Part shown: positions 18,298 to 26,370 of the stretch, in pieces | Numbering within the stretch: position 1 is the stretch's first letter | How the letters are laid out: each line of letters starts with the position of its first letter | Assembly: GCF_003574315.2 (NCBI RefSeq) | Contig: NZ_AP025739.1 | Coordinates: 1,054,001 to 1,118,000 of the forward strand | DNA from: Capsulimonas corticalis | GTDB lineage: Bacteria; Armatimonadota; Armatimonadia; Armatimonadales; Capsulimonadaceae | DNA: 64,000 nucleotides | Direction of reading: 5' to 3' | The notes under the pieces: generated by a model | Told to the model about the DNA's origin: nothing | The model's database searches: none | What the model saw: only the letters and a program-made list of their open reading frames with translations | Made by a program: the position numbers and the translations under genes

Positions 18298-19143
18298 TTA
18301 CGACGCCAATTTCTGCCGAACGGTCTCCGCTTCGACGACTTCTCCGGGAACACGCTGCTCGCCCTTTTCGATGAGAAAGCGCCGGATCCCGAAGTCGTAA
18401 GCGTAAATTCCGATCAGGCCGCCGATGATCGGCGCGACGATGGGAACCCACCAGTAGCCGCCGTCCTCCGTGAAGGGGACGGAGCCCCAGCCGAAGGCCG
18501 CCGTCAGCAGACGCGGGCCGAAATCGCGGGCGGGATTGATGGCGTATCCGGCCATCGTCCCAAAGCTCATCCCGATCACGACGACGATCAGGCCGACGAC
18601 CACGGGTCCGAGGTTGCTGAGGGGAGACGAGTTGCGCGTGTCGGTGACGGCTCGGATCAGCAGCAAAAGAAGCGCGGTTCCAATCAGCTGGTCGATAAAG
18701 CCGCTGACGAGGTCGATCTTCGGATGCGTGAAGAAGATTCCATCCAAGCTGTTCTTAGCGGATTGGAAGTCGGGAAACTTGCCCGCCGCCACGAGATCGC
18801 TCGCGTGCTTGTCGATAAGCTTGTAGTAATCGAGCAGGGCGATTCCCGCGCCGCAGAACGCGCCGGCGACCTGCGCGCCGATGTATGGCGCGACCTTGCG
18901 CCAGGGCAAGTCGCCGCGCGCCGCGAGCGCAATGGTGACCGCCGGGTTCAAGTGCGCGCCGCTCAGGCCGCCGGCGACATACACTCCCATCGTGACGGCG
19001 AATCCCCAGGCGAACGTGATCATCAAAAAGTCGCTATTGCCGCCGGCCGCCACGGAGGCGACCACGCCCTCGCCCAGCGCGATCAAAACCAGTGCGCCGA
19101 GGAACTCCGCGACGAGCTCTCCGGTCAGCGTATTACGTCTCAT
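18298..19143 (-). CDS. glpF: Glycerol uptake facilitator (aquaglyceroporin)
   Basis: 281 aa from 19143, where CAAAGGAGAGGG precedes the ATG; longer frames upstream lack a ribosome binding site and would overlap glpD. Six transmembrane helices and two half-helices are visible with the two NPA boxes, [10 protein letters not shown] and [13 protein letters not shown]. The Asp after the second NPA box is the mark of the glycerol-conducting GlpF branch rather than water-only aquaporins. It admits glycerol by facilitated diffusion for GlpK. The C-terminal 30 residues are polar and cytoplasmic. Confidence 0.95.
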   Translation of the reverse strand: MRRNTLTGELVAEFLGALVLIALGEGVVASVAAGGNSDFLMITFAWGFAVTMGVYVAGGLSGAHLNPAVTIALAARGDLPWRKVAPYIGAQVAGAFCGAGIALLDYYKLIDKHASDLVAAGKFPDFQSAKNSLDGIFFTHPKIDLVSGFIDQLIGTALLLLLIRAVTDTRNSSPLSNLGPVVVGLIVVVIGMSFGTMAGYAINPARDFGPRLLTAAFGWGSVPFTEDGGYWWVPIVAPIIGGLIGIYAYDFGIRRFLIEKGEQRVPGEVVEAETVRQKLAS

Positions 19144-19192
19144 GCTCCCTCTCCTTTGACGGCGCATCGTTACCGCCCAATGCGTCCCAATG

Positions 19193-20998
19193 TCATCCCG
19201 CCGTTCCGGCGCCCTTCGCCGGCTTCTGAACGGTCCGCACCTTCGCGTTCGCCCAATCGTCCCGATCCTTCTTCGCCGAATCCGCCAGAACGGGATCGCC
19301 GGGACGACGGCAGCCATCACGTTCGGCCCGTTCCTGATACTGATCGTGGACGATGCTTTCATAGGCCGCGACTTGCCGCGCGATCTCGGCGTCATCCCAT
19401 CCCAATTCCTTCGCCATAATCCTCGCCACATCATTCGCGATATCCAGCCCCTGACCGCGCCCCTCCAGAACAAGGCGCGTGCGGCGGGACAGCATATCGT
19501 CCAGGGTTACCGCCATCTCATAGCGGCAGGCGTACACCACCTCGGCCATGAGATAGGGCAGGTCCGACACAATGCGCGCGCCAAAGCGCTCATCTTCATG
19601 CGCGATCGCCAGCACGCGCTGCAAGTTCACGCCGTAGTACGCGCCAAGGTGACGGGCGACATCCGGCGCGACGCCCAATTGGCCGCTTTCCATTCGGCTT
19701 CGGACCGTCGCCCACCCCTCGCTTCCCGACAGAGCCATCTTCCGGGTCGCGAGGGAAGGCTCTTTGCCGTCGCGCTTCGCGATGTAGTTCATGGTATCCT
19801 CGGCCATGCGCCGCCAGGTCGTCAATTTTCCGCCGACGATGGAGACCATGCCCGCCGGCCCGTCGAGCACCGCATGGCTACGCGAGAGCTTGGCCGACGA
19901 CGCCTTGTCGGCGTTCTTGCTCTTGATCAGCGGCCGGTACCCCGAGTACGTCGCCAGGATGTCTTCACGCTTCAGCGTGATATTCAAGTAGCGATTGCAG
20001 GTATTGAGCAGATACGTCACGTCCTCTTCCGTCGTGATCGGATGATCGATGTCGCCGCCCTCGGTATCGGTGGTGCCGACGATCACTCGCTCCTCCCAGG
20101 GCACGATGAACAGCAGACGCCCATCGTCGGTCTCCGGCAGCACGATCGCCTTTTCGCTCATGGGGATCGTGTCGCGGGAGAAGATCAGATGGACTCCCTT
20201 GGCCGGCTCGACCGAAAGCTGAGACTCCAGGCCCGTCAATTCTTCGATCCGCTGCGCGAAGACGCCGGCGGCGTTGACGATGTGGCGCGCCTTCACCGCG
20301 TACGCCTTGCCCGTCACGACATCACGCAGCCGGGCCCCTTGAATGCGGTCGTCCGCGATCTCAAACCCCGTCACTTCCGTATAGTTCGCGGCGAGCGCGC
20401 CTTCGGCGACGGCCGTGCGCAGCACCGTCACCGTCAGCCGCGTGTCGTCCGTCTGCCCGTCATAATAAACAAAGGCGTGCTTCATGCCCTCGGTCTTCAG
20501 TACCGGGGCGTCCAGGCGCGCCTGCGCCAGCGAAAGGCGGCGGTGATGCTCGATCGACAGCTTGCCCGCGAGAAGATCGTAGAGCAGCAGCCCCGCCTGA
20601 ACGATCAAATCCAGCCCGATCCCAAACGGCGGAACGATCGGCGAGCCGAGCGGCCGCTTGTTCCATTGGTAAAGGGGAAGCACAAAGCCCAGCGGATTGA
20701 CGATCCAGGGCGCGTTTTGAAAAAGGAGCCCCCGCTCCATCAGCGCCTCGCGCACCAGGCTAAAGTCGAACTGGGGCAGATAGCGAATGCCCCCATGCAC
20801 CAGTTTCGTGGACTTGCTGCTGGTCCCCGAGGCGAAGTCCCCTTTGTCCACAAGGCCGACGCGATACCCGCGCGCGGCGGCGTCCATCGCCACCGACACC
20901 CCGGTGATCCCGCCGCCGATCACCAGCACATCCACCCCATCACGCGCCATCCGCTCCAGCCCAGCGGACCGCTCTTTCGCTGAAAACAAATCCATCAC
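19193..20998 (-). CDS. glpD: Aerobic glycerol-3-phosphate dehydrogenase
   Basis: 601 aa, FAD-dependent and membrane-associated. It oxidises glycerol 3-phosphate to dihydroxyacetone phosphate and passes electrons to quinone. The FAD fold is clear (VLVIGGGITGVSVAMDAAARG split over residues 24-44; then GDFASGTSSKSTKLVHGGIRYL blocks) and the C-terminal DAO_C domain is present. An approximately 50-residue Lys/Arg/Ala-rich tail makes it longer than the E. coli protein. Start 20998 or the next codon. First gene of the operon with glpF and glpK, divergent from a DeoR regulator that probably controls it. Confidence 0.95.
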   Translation of the reverse strand: MMDLFSAKERSAGLERMARDGVDVLVIGGGITGVSVAMDAAARGYRVGLVDKGDFASGTSSKSTKLVHGGIRYLPQFDFSLVREALMERGLLFQNAPWIVNPLGFVLPLYQWNKRPLGSPIVPPFGIGLDLIVQAGLLLYDLLAGKLSIEHHRRLSLAQARLDAPVLKTEGMKHAFVYYDGQTDDTRLTVTVLRTAVAEGALAANYTEVTGFEIADDRIQGARLRDVVTGKAYAVKARHIVNAAGVFAQRIEELTGLESQLSVEPAKGVHLIFSRDTIPMSEKAIVLPETDDGRLLFIVPWEERVIVGTTDTEGGDIDHPITTEEDVTYLLNTCNRYLNITLKREDILATYSGYRPLIKSKNADKASSAKLSRSHAVLDGPAGMVSIVGGKLTTWRRMAEDTMNYIAKRDGKEPSLATRKMALSGSEGWATVRSRMESGQLGVAPDVARHLGAYYGVNLQRVLAIAHEDERFGARIVSDLPYLMAEVVYACRYEMAVTLDDMLSRRTRLVLEGRGQGLDIANDVARIMAKELGWDDAEIARQVAAYESIVHDQYQERAERDGCRRPGDPVLADSAKKDRDDWANAKVRTVQKPAKGAGTAG

Positions 20999-21076
20999 GC
21001 GCTACTTTCTGACGAACAATATTGCATCAGTGGCAACAAAACTTACGGTTCCAGGCGCGGCGCCTTTTCATGCTTC

Positions 21077-21171
21077 TTGTGTTTGCCGATTGAGTCTAGT
21101 ATAATAGAGTTACCCCATAAAGTCAATGACAGAAACGCAATATTTTTAATATTTCACGCAAAGAAACGCAA
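21077..21171 (+). promoter_or_regulatory. Promoter and phased ACGCAA repeats of the DeoR gene
   Basis: TTGTGT (21077-21082), 17-bp spacer and TATAAT (21100-21105) form the promoter. Downstream lie two exact AGAAACGCAA repeats (21131-21140 and 21162-21171) and a related TTCACGCAAA (21153-21162). The CGCAA cores are 21 and 10 bp apart, about two and one helical turns. Direct repeats in helical phase are typical of DeoR-family binding, so autoregulation and control of the divergent glp operon are likely. Confidence 0.6.
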
Positions 21172-21184
21172 AAACAGGCAAATC

Positions 21185-21940
21185 ATGCTCAAAGAAGAAC
21201 GACAGCAGCGCATCCTCGCGATCCTGCGCAAAAATGGGAAGGTCATCGCGACGGAGCTGAGCGCGTCTCTCAATACCTCCGAGGACACCGTGCGGCGCGA
21301 TCTGAACGAGATGGCGGAGGCCGGTCTGCTCCAGCGCGTCTACGGCGGCGCGATCCCGCGCACGCCGACCATGCTGGCGTTCCACGCGCGCGAGCAGGAA
21401 GCCATCGACGCCAAGGCCGCCATCGCCGCCGCCTGTCTTCCGCTGTTTCATGACGGGCAGGTCATCATCATGGACGGCGGCACCACGGTCCTCCAGGTCG
21501 CGAGGAGCCTGCCCGCCGAACTGCGCGGCACGGTGATCACCAGCAGCATCCCGGTCCTGCAAACCCTCGCCGAGCATCCGAATCTTGAAGTCATCGGCGT
21601 CGGCGGGCGCCTGTTCAAGGAGTTCCAATCCATGAACGGCGCGCACACGGTCGCCGCCTACCGCGCCTTCCGCGCCGACATTGCGATCATGGGCATGAGC
21701 GGCATGCATCCCGATGTCGGCCTCTGCATCCTGGACAACGAAGACGCCGCCGTCAAAGCGGCGATGGTCGAAGGCTCCCGCGAAGTCGTCGCCGTCTGCG
21801 CCAGCGACAAGATCGGCGCCATCGCTCCTTTCATCTTCGCCCCCGTGTCCGCTCTGACGCATCTCGTCACGGACAGCGAAACCAGCGAGGAGGCGCTGGC
21901 GCCCTACAAGGAGATGGGAATCACGGTCCTGCGTGGGTAA
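21185..21940 (+). CDS. DeoR-family regulator, probable glycerol-3-phosphate repressor
   Basis: 251 aa from MLKEERQQRILAILRKNG. Residues 1-58 form the DeoR helix-turn-helix (VIATELSASLNTSEDTVRR at 17-35, ending in the family block LLQRVYGGA). The remainder is a DeoRC sugar-phosphate sensor domain of the ribose-5-phosphate-isomerase fold (IIMDGGTTVLQVARSLP, MNGAHT, DNEDAAVKAAM, CASDKIG). Divergent placement against glpDFK points to a GlpR-like role with glycerol 3-phosphate as effector. That role is inferred from context; the family is certain. The start is the first Met consistent with the family N-terminus. Confidence 0.9.
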   Translation: MLKEERQQRILAILRKNGKVIATELSASLNTSEDTVRRDLNEMAEAGLLQRVYGGAIPRTPTMLAFHAREQEAIDAKAAIAAACLPLFHDGQVIIMDGGTTVLQVARSLPAELRGTVITSSIPVLQTLAEHPNLEVIGVGGRLFKEFQSMNGAHTVAAYRAFRADIAIMGMSGMHPDVGLCILDNEDAAVKAAMVEGSREVVAVCASDKIGAIAPFIFAPVSALTHLVTDSETSEEALAPYKEMGITVLRG

Positions 21941-21960
21941 ACGCTGGGTATCATCTCCCC

Positions 21961-22899
21961 ATGAGCAATCCCCTCACGATCACCGCGTTTTCCACGGCGC
22001 TCTATTCCACATGGATCTTCGTCGAAGAGTTTCGGCTGCTGCTGGACGCCGGCGACGGCGTGTGCGCGGGGCTGCTTGGGAAGAGCCGCAAGATCGACTG
22101 GGTCGCGGTCACGCACGCCGATCGCGACCATATGACGGGCCTGCTTCAATTGCAGCAGCTCAACGCTCACGACGGTAAGCCGCAAATCTTCTACCCGCGC
22201 GACGCCGGCTCATTTCCGGCTTTTGGGGAGTTCTGCCGGCAATTCGATCCCCGCTCCGGCCCCCAAATCACCTGGTCACCTATCGAACCGCGGCAGTCGT
22301 ACCCAATCGGCGATTCTCTGCGAATCGAAGCGCTGCCCAACAACCATATCCAGAACAGCGCTCAGATCAAGAGCGTCAGCTATCGGGTGCTGCGTGAGAA
22401 GCGAAAGCTGAGGGAGCAATTTCGTGATCTCTCGCAGGCGGAGATTACGGCGCTGGCGCGCCGGGAGGGCTCCGACGCGTTGATGGAATCCCACACGGAC
22501 ATTCTGCTGTCATACGCCGGGGATATCGGGCGAACGGCGCCCGATCCATGGCTCGGCAGCCAAATCCTCATTCATGAGGCGACATTTCTCAGCGAAGAAG
22601 ATTCCGGAGTGCTTGCCCAGAGCAAACGGCACAGCCAGATGCCCAAGCGTAATCAGCACAGCGTGCTGCCGGACGTACTCCAATTGGCGAAGGACGTGCA
22701 GCCGGAGGTTTTGGTCCTCAACCATTTCTCTTCGCGTTACTCGCCGGAAGAAATTGAGGCGACTGTCGTGGAGGGAGCGGCGTCCTTGGAGCTGACATTC
22801 CCCATCTACGTCATCCCTCCCGGCCGCATCGTCCGCGACCTGCTCCGGCAGCCCCCTGTCTGGCCGCGCGCCGCTCCTTCTCCCGATGAACGCTCTTGA
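21961..22899 (+). CDS. Metallo-beta-lactamase-fold protein, RNase Z-like
   Basis: 312 aa, 20 nt after the DeoR gene. The beta-lactamase fold is marked by LLLDAGDG, THADRDHMTG, PNNHIQNS, LSYAGDIGRT, LIHEATF and LNHFSSRYS; these last blocks match RNase Z and its relatives. The metal motif is HADRDH instead of the usual HxHxDH, so one His is replaced by Arg-Asp register change or simply shifted. It could be a tRNA 3' processing-like nuclease or a hydrolase of a small phosphorylated molecule. A true RNase Z role is not assured. Possible co-transcription with the DeoR gene. Confidence 0.75.
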   Translation: MSNPLTITAFSTALYSTWIFVEEFRLLLDAGDGVCAGLLGKSRKIDWVAVTHADRDHMTGLLQLQQLNAHDGKPQIFYPRDAGSFPAFGEFCRQFDPRSGPQITWSPIEPRQSYPIGDSLRIEALPNNHIQNSAQIKSVSYRVLREKRKLREQFRDLSQAEITALARREGSDALMESHTDILLSYAGDIGRTAPDPWLGSQILIHEATFLSEEDSGVLAQSKRHSQMPKRNQHSVLPDVLQLAKDVQPEVLVLNHFSSRYSPEEIEATVVEGAASLELTFPIYVIPPGRIVRDLLRQPPVWPRAAPSPDERS

Positions 22900-22925
22900 G
22901 ATCGCGAGTAAGCGGCGAGCGCGCC

Positions 22926-22999
22926 TTGACAAACCGGCGCGCCCCTCCCCATAATTTGGATAGTATCCACAGCCTGCCGCGTGACGCCGCAGGCTGTTC
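22926..22999 (+). promoter_or_regulatory. ilvD promoter and leader hairpin
   Basis: TTGACA (22926-22931) and CATAAT (22950-22955) with an 18-bp spacer. A hairpin follows in the leader: ACAGCCTGC near 22970 pairs with GCAGGCTGT near 22990-22998. No leader peptide rich in branched-chain codons and no U-run is visible, so classical attenuation is not supported. Confidence 0.55.
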
Positions 23000-23020
23000 C
23001 CATTTTGCAGGAGAAAATCC

Positions 23021-24706
23021 ATGACGTTCGATCCCAAACACCGCAGCCGGACCATCACCGACGGGCGTGATCGCGCTCCGGCCCGCGCCATGCTCAAAGG
23101 GACCGGGTTCTCCGACGAAGACCTGCGCAAGCCGATCATCGGCGTCGCCAACACCTGGATCGAGACGATGCCGTGCAACTTAAACTTGCGGCGTCTCGCC
23201 GAAAAAGTGAAGCAGGGAATCCGCGAGGCGGGCGCGACGCCGCAGGAGTTTTGCACGGTGGCGATCAGCGACGGCGTCACCATGGGAACCGAAGGCATGA
23301 AGACCTCGCTCGTCAGCCGTGAAGTCATCGCCGACTCCATCGAACTGGTCGGGCGCGGGCATATGTTCGACGCGGTCATTTGCCTCGTCGGCTGCGACAA
23401 GACCGCCCCCGGCGCCGCCATGGCGCTCGCGCGCCTCGATGTCCCCGGCATCATCCTCTACGGCGGCTCCATCGCTCCCGGCCGGTTTCAAGGCCGCGAC
23501 GTGACCGTTCAGGACGTGTTCGAAGCGGTCGGCGCGAACGCCGCCGGCAAGATGAGCGATGAAGACTTGCTCGATCTGGAGAACCACGCCTGCCCCGGCG
23601 CGGGCGCGTGCGGCGGTCAGTTCACCGCGAACACCATGGCGATCGTGATGGAGTTTCTCGGACTGTCGCTGATGGGCAGCTCTGGTGTCCCGGCGGTCGA
23701 TCCCAAGCGCGATGATGTCGGACGGCTCGCCGGCCACGCCATTGTCAAGCTCTTAAATTCGGGCGTCAAGCCGAGCGACATTCTCAATCGCAACTCCTTC
23801 GAAAACGCCTTCCGGGGCGCCGTCGCGACCGGCGGCTCGACCAACGCCGTTCTGCACCTGCTGGCGATCGCGCGCGAGGCGGGCGTCCCGCTCTCCATCG
23901 GCGATCTGAACAACATCAGCATCGACACGCCGATCATCACGAACCTCGTTCCCGGCGGCAAATACGTCGCGGTCGATCTGCACAACGCCGGCGGCACGCG
24001 CCTGGTCGCCAAGAACCTTTTGGAAGGCGGTCTGTTCCACGGCGACGCCCTGACGCCCTCCGGCAAGACCATCGCCGAGGAAGCCGCCCTCGCCGTCGAA
24101 ACCGAAGGCCAGCAGGTCGTGCACACCACAGATCAGCCGTTCAAGAAGAACGGCGGCCTGATCATCCTGCACGGCAACCTCGCCCCCGACGGCGCCGTGA
24201 TCAAAGTCGCCGGCTACGAACGGATGCTGCACACCGGCCCCGCCCGAATCTTCAACCGCGAGGAAGACGCGATGGACGCCGTGACCCACCGGCGCATCCT
24301 GCCCGGCGACGTCGTCGTGATCCGCTACGAAGGCCCCAAAGGCGGCCCCGGCATGCGCGAAATGCTCGGCGTCACCGCCGCCATCATGGGCCAGGGCCTT
24401 GGCGCCGACGTCACCCTGATCACCGACGGCCGCTTCTCCGGCGCCACCCGCGGCCTTTGCGTCGGCCACATCGCCCCCGAAGCCGCCCACGGCGGCCCCA
24501 TCGCGCTGATCGAGGAAGGCGACATCATCACCCTCGACATCGAAGCCCACACCCTCAATGTCGCCATCACCGACGAGGAGATGGAGCGCCGCCACAAACT
24601 CTGGAGCGCCCCCTCCCCCCGCTACGAAACCGGCGTTCTGGCGAAATACGCCGCCACCGTCTCCAGCTCCTCCGAAGGCGCGATCACGCGCCCGGTGTGG
24701 AAGTAA
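23021..24706 (+). CDS. ilvD: Dihydroxy-acid dehydratase
   Basis: 561 aa. It dehydrates 2,3-dihydroxy-isovalerate and -methylvalerate to the 2-oxo acids in valine, isoleucine and leucine synthesis, using an Fe-S cluster. The signature blocks are present: [13 protein letters not shown] with the cluster Cys, [16 protein letters not shown] with further Cys residues, and the C-terminal [28 protein letters not shown] precedes the start. It stands alone, without other ilv genes nearby, and has its own promoter. Confidence 0.96.
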   Translation: MTFDPKHRSRTITDGRDRAPARAMLKGTGFSDEDLRKPIIGVANTWIETMPCNLNLRRLAEKVKQGIREAGATPQEFCTVAISDGVTMGTEGMKTSLVSREVIADSIELVGRGHMFDAVICLVGCDKTAPGAAMALARLDVPGIILYGGSIAPGRFQGRDVTVQDVFEAVGANAAGKMSDEDLLDLENHACPGAGACGGQFTANTMAIVMEFLGLSLMGSSGVPAVDPKRDDVGRLAGHAIVKLLNSGVKPSDILNRNSFENAFRGAVATGGSTNAVLHLLAIAREAGVPLSIGDLNNISIDTPIITNLVPGGKYVAVDLHNAGGTRLVAKNLLEGGLFHGDALTPSGKTIAEEAALAVETEGQQVVHTTDQPFKKNGGLIILHGNLAPDGAVIKVAGYERMLHTGPARIFNREEDAMDAVTHRRILPGDVVVIRYEGPKGGPGMREMLGVTAAIMGQGLGADVTLITDGRFSGATRGLCVGHIAPEAAHGGPIALIEEGDIITLDIEAHTLNVAITDEEMERRHKLWSAPSPRYETGVLAKYAATVSSSSEGAITRPVWK

Positions 24707-24718
24707 GCACGGAAATAA

Positions 24719-24748
24719 GAGAAGCAGAGAACGGTCTCCTGCTTCTCA
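24719..24748 (+). terminator. Hairpin after ilvD
   Basis: GAGAAGCAG and CTGCTTCTC form a hairpin shortly after the ilvD stop codon. A U-run is lacking, so it may be a weak or Rho-assisted terminator. Confidence 0.5.
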
Positions 24749-24757
24749 CTGCGAAAC

Positions 24758-24811
24758 TTAGTATAACAGAAATTAGTATAAGCATAATTATACTAATTTC
24801 TGTTATACTAA
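24758..24811. repeat. 54-bp perfect palindrome with four 9-mers at 15-bp steps
   Basis: Two 24-bp arms (24758-24781 and 24788-24811) are exact reverse complements around GCATAA. Each arm contains the 9-mer TTAGTATAA twice, so the element holds TTAGTATAA at 24758 and 24773 and its complement TTATACTAA at 24788 and 24803: four copies at exact 15-bp steps, joined by CAGAAA/TTTCTG. It ends four bases before the start codon of the ATPase gene and leaves no room for a ribosome binding site outside it. Either four protein subunits bind it, or the mRNA forms a 24-bp hairpin that hides the start. Confidence 0.9.
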
Positions 24812-24815
24812 ATCC

Positions 24816-26282
24816 ATGGAGAATGCTTCCCCTTTTTATAACCGCGTCCGCGAGCGCAAATCACTGGCGGACGCACTGAATTCGCCTCGCTCTGAGATGC
24901 TGATTGTCTACGGACGTCGGGGCGTTGGTAAAAGCGCGCTGTTGGATCAAGCCCTGAAGGACGCCAATTTGCCTTCGCTTTATTACCGGGCAACCCGGCG
25001 TACTCTGGCGCTCCAGTTGGAAGCGCTGACGGACGCCGCGCGCGAGGCGTTTCCAGACGCCTTTCTTGGACAGTCATTCGAATCGCTGACAGTCTTCTTC
25101 GATTTTCTCTCCCATTACGCCGCGCAGCGCGAAGACACAGGCAATCAATCTCCCATTGCCGTTGTCATTGATGAACTTCCTTATCTCGCAGATGTTGATC
25201 CGGGACTCTTGACCGTGATCCAGCATTGGTGGGACGCTAACAAGCGACGCCCCAATCTCAAGATCTTCCTCGCGGGCTCTTATGTCGCTTTTATGGAGCG
25301 ACAGGTGCTCGACGCCAGCGCCCCGCTCTACAATCGCCGCACCGGCGCGCTCAAGCTGGAGGCGCTGGACTATGCCGAAGCCGCACTCTTCTTTCCCCGC
25401 TACTCTCCGCAGGAAAAAATGGCGGCCTATGCAATCCTTGGCGGAATGCCTTCTTATCTGGAACAGTTCGATCCCGCTCAAGATATCGCCGACAATCTTC
25501 GCGCGACGGTATTAAGGCGCAATACTTATCTCTCAGAAGAGCCTGACTGGCTCCTGCTGGAGGACCGACGGCGCGACGTGACCCATGGATCGATCCTGCG
25601 CGCGGTGGCGACAGGGCAGCGCAAGCCATCGGACATCGCCCGCGCCATCGGGAAAAACTCGGCGCAGGACATCGCCCCGCAGCTCGCGTCTCTTCAGGAG
25701 CAAGGTCTGCTGATTCGTGAAGTCCCGATCACCGAGATGTCCCAGCCTCGTTCACGCACATCTTTGTACTATATCGCCGATAACTATCTGGATTTCTGGT
25801 ATCGATATGTCGATCCCGCGCGGAGCTTGATCGCACGCGGCTTGGGAGAACGAGTTTGGGAGCAGACAATTTCGCCAAATCTCGGCGAATATATTTCACG
25901 GCCCAGCTTTGAGCGCGCCAGCCGTCAATTTCTTTGGCGTATCTTGGAGAATTCGAATTCCGAAGAATTTACCGATCTCTCATTTGTGAATGTCGGCACA
26001 TGGTGGGGGGCGGGAGACCGTGAAATCGATGTCGTCGCGACCAATGAACGCGGTCAAGTGACGGTGGCCGGATCCTGCAAATGGACGGAAAGTCCCATGG
26101 ACGTACGCGAATACGCCGCGCTGCAAAGCGACCTGGCGCTCGCCGGCCTGACGCTCAGCGAAGCGCCATGGTGGTTCTTATTTTCCCGCTTGGGGTTTTC
26201 ACCGCATCTTACCGAGATTGCCGCAGCGCAAAATCCACGGCGGCTGATTCTGGTTGATTTAGATCAGATGTATCGTGTTTAG
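24816..26282 (+). CDS. P-loop ATPase with C-terminal DUF234 nuclease-like domain
   Basis: 488 aa of the ATPase_2 (archaeal-type AAA-like) family. Walker A is GRRGVGKS (33-40) and Walker B VVIDE (116-120); FLAGSYVAFME is the sensor region. A winged-helix segment follows (about 275-315, RKPSDIARAIGKN and LQEQGLLIREV). The C-terminal domain (about 320-488) matches DUF234, which belongs to the PD-(D/E)XK nuclease-like folds; DREIDVVA and GSCKW fit that motif. Such proteins are widespread in archaea and some bacteria and their function is unknown; defence or DNA processing has been considered. No Shine-Dalgarno is present; a 54-bp palindrome abuts the start. Base composition is slightly lower in GC than its neighbours, consistent with transfer. 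Confidence 0.85.
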   Translation: MENASPFYNRVRERKSLADALNSPRSEMLIVYGRRGVGKSALLDQALKDANLPSLYYRATRRTLALQLEALTDAAREAFPDAFLGQSFESLTVFFDFLSHYAAQREDTGNQSPIAVVIDELPYLADVDPGLLTVIQHWWDANKRRPNLKIFLAGSYVAFMERQVLDASAPLYNRRTGALKLEALDYAEAALFFPRYSPQEKMAAYAILGGMPSYLEQFDPAQDIADNLRATVLRRNTYLSEEPDWLLLEDRRRDVTHGSILRAVATGQRKPSDIARAIGKNSAQDIAPQLASLQEQGLLIREVPITEMSQPRSRTSLYYIADNYLDFWYRYVDPARSLIARGLGERVWEQTISPNLGEYISRPSFERASRQFLWRILENSNSEEFTDLSFVNVGTWWGAGDREIDVVATNERGQVTVAGSCKWTESPMDVREYAALQSDLALAGLTLSEAPWWFLFSRLGFSPHLTEIAAAQNPRRLILVDLDQMYRV

Positions 26283-26298
26283 CGGTTCTCCTTGCGCC

Positions 26299-26326
26299 GA
26301 AACCGTCCGGCGGTTTCTGGTATAAT
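26299..26326 (+). promoter_or_regulatory. GH42 operon promoter and LacI-type operator
   Basis: GAAACCG-TCCGG-CGGTTTC (26299-26317) is a near-symmetric palindrome of the kind bound by LacI/GalR proteins. It ends 3 bp before a consensus TATAAT (26321-26326), so binding would block RNA polymerase. It differs from the TTGGNNCCAA class, implying another regulator. Confidence 0.6.
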
Positions 26327-26370
26327 CCACACGCCGGCCAGAGAATCCCACCCCCTGTAAGGAGCCTTCC

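Noticed and set aside
18298-19473. Longer glpF start at 19473
   Set aside because: The extra 110 residues overlap glpD, are Arg-rich and lack the aquaporin fold; a strong ribosome binding site lies at the 19143 start.
19190-20983. 597-codon open frame opposite glpD
   Set aside because: Fully overlaps a certain glpD gene on the other strand; no recognisable motif.
21131-21171. Possible small CRISPR-like repeat from GAAACGCAA copies
   Set aside because: Repeats are 9-10 bp at 10-21 bp distances inside a promoter region, which suits protein binding sites; there are no uniform spacers or cas genes.
22960-23020. Branched-chain amino-acid attenuator before ilvD
   Set aside because: A hairpin is present, but there is no leader peptide with Leu/Ile/Val codon runs and no U-run.
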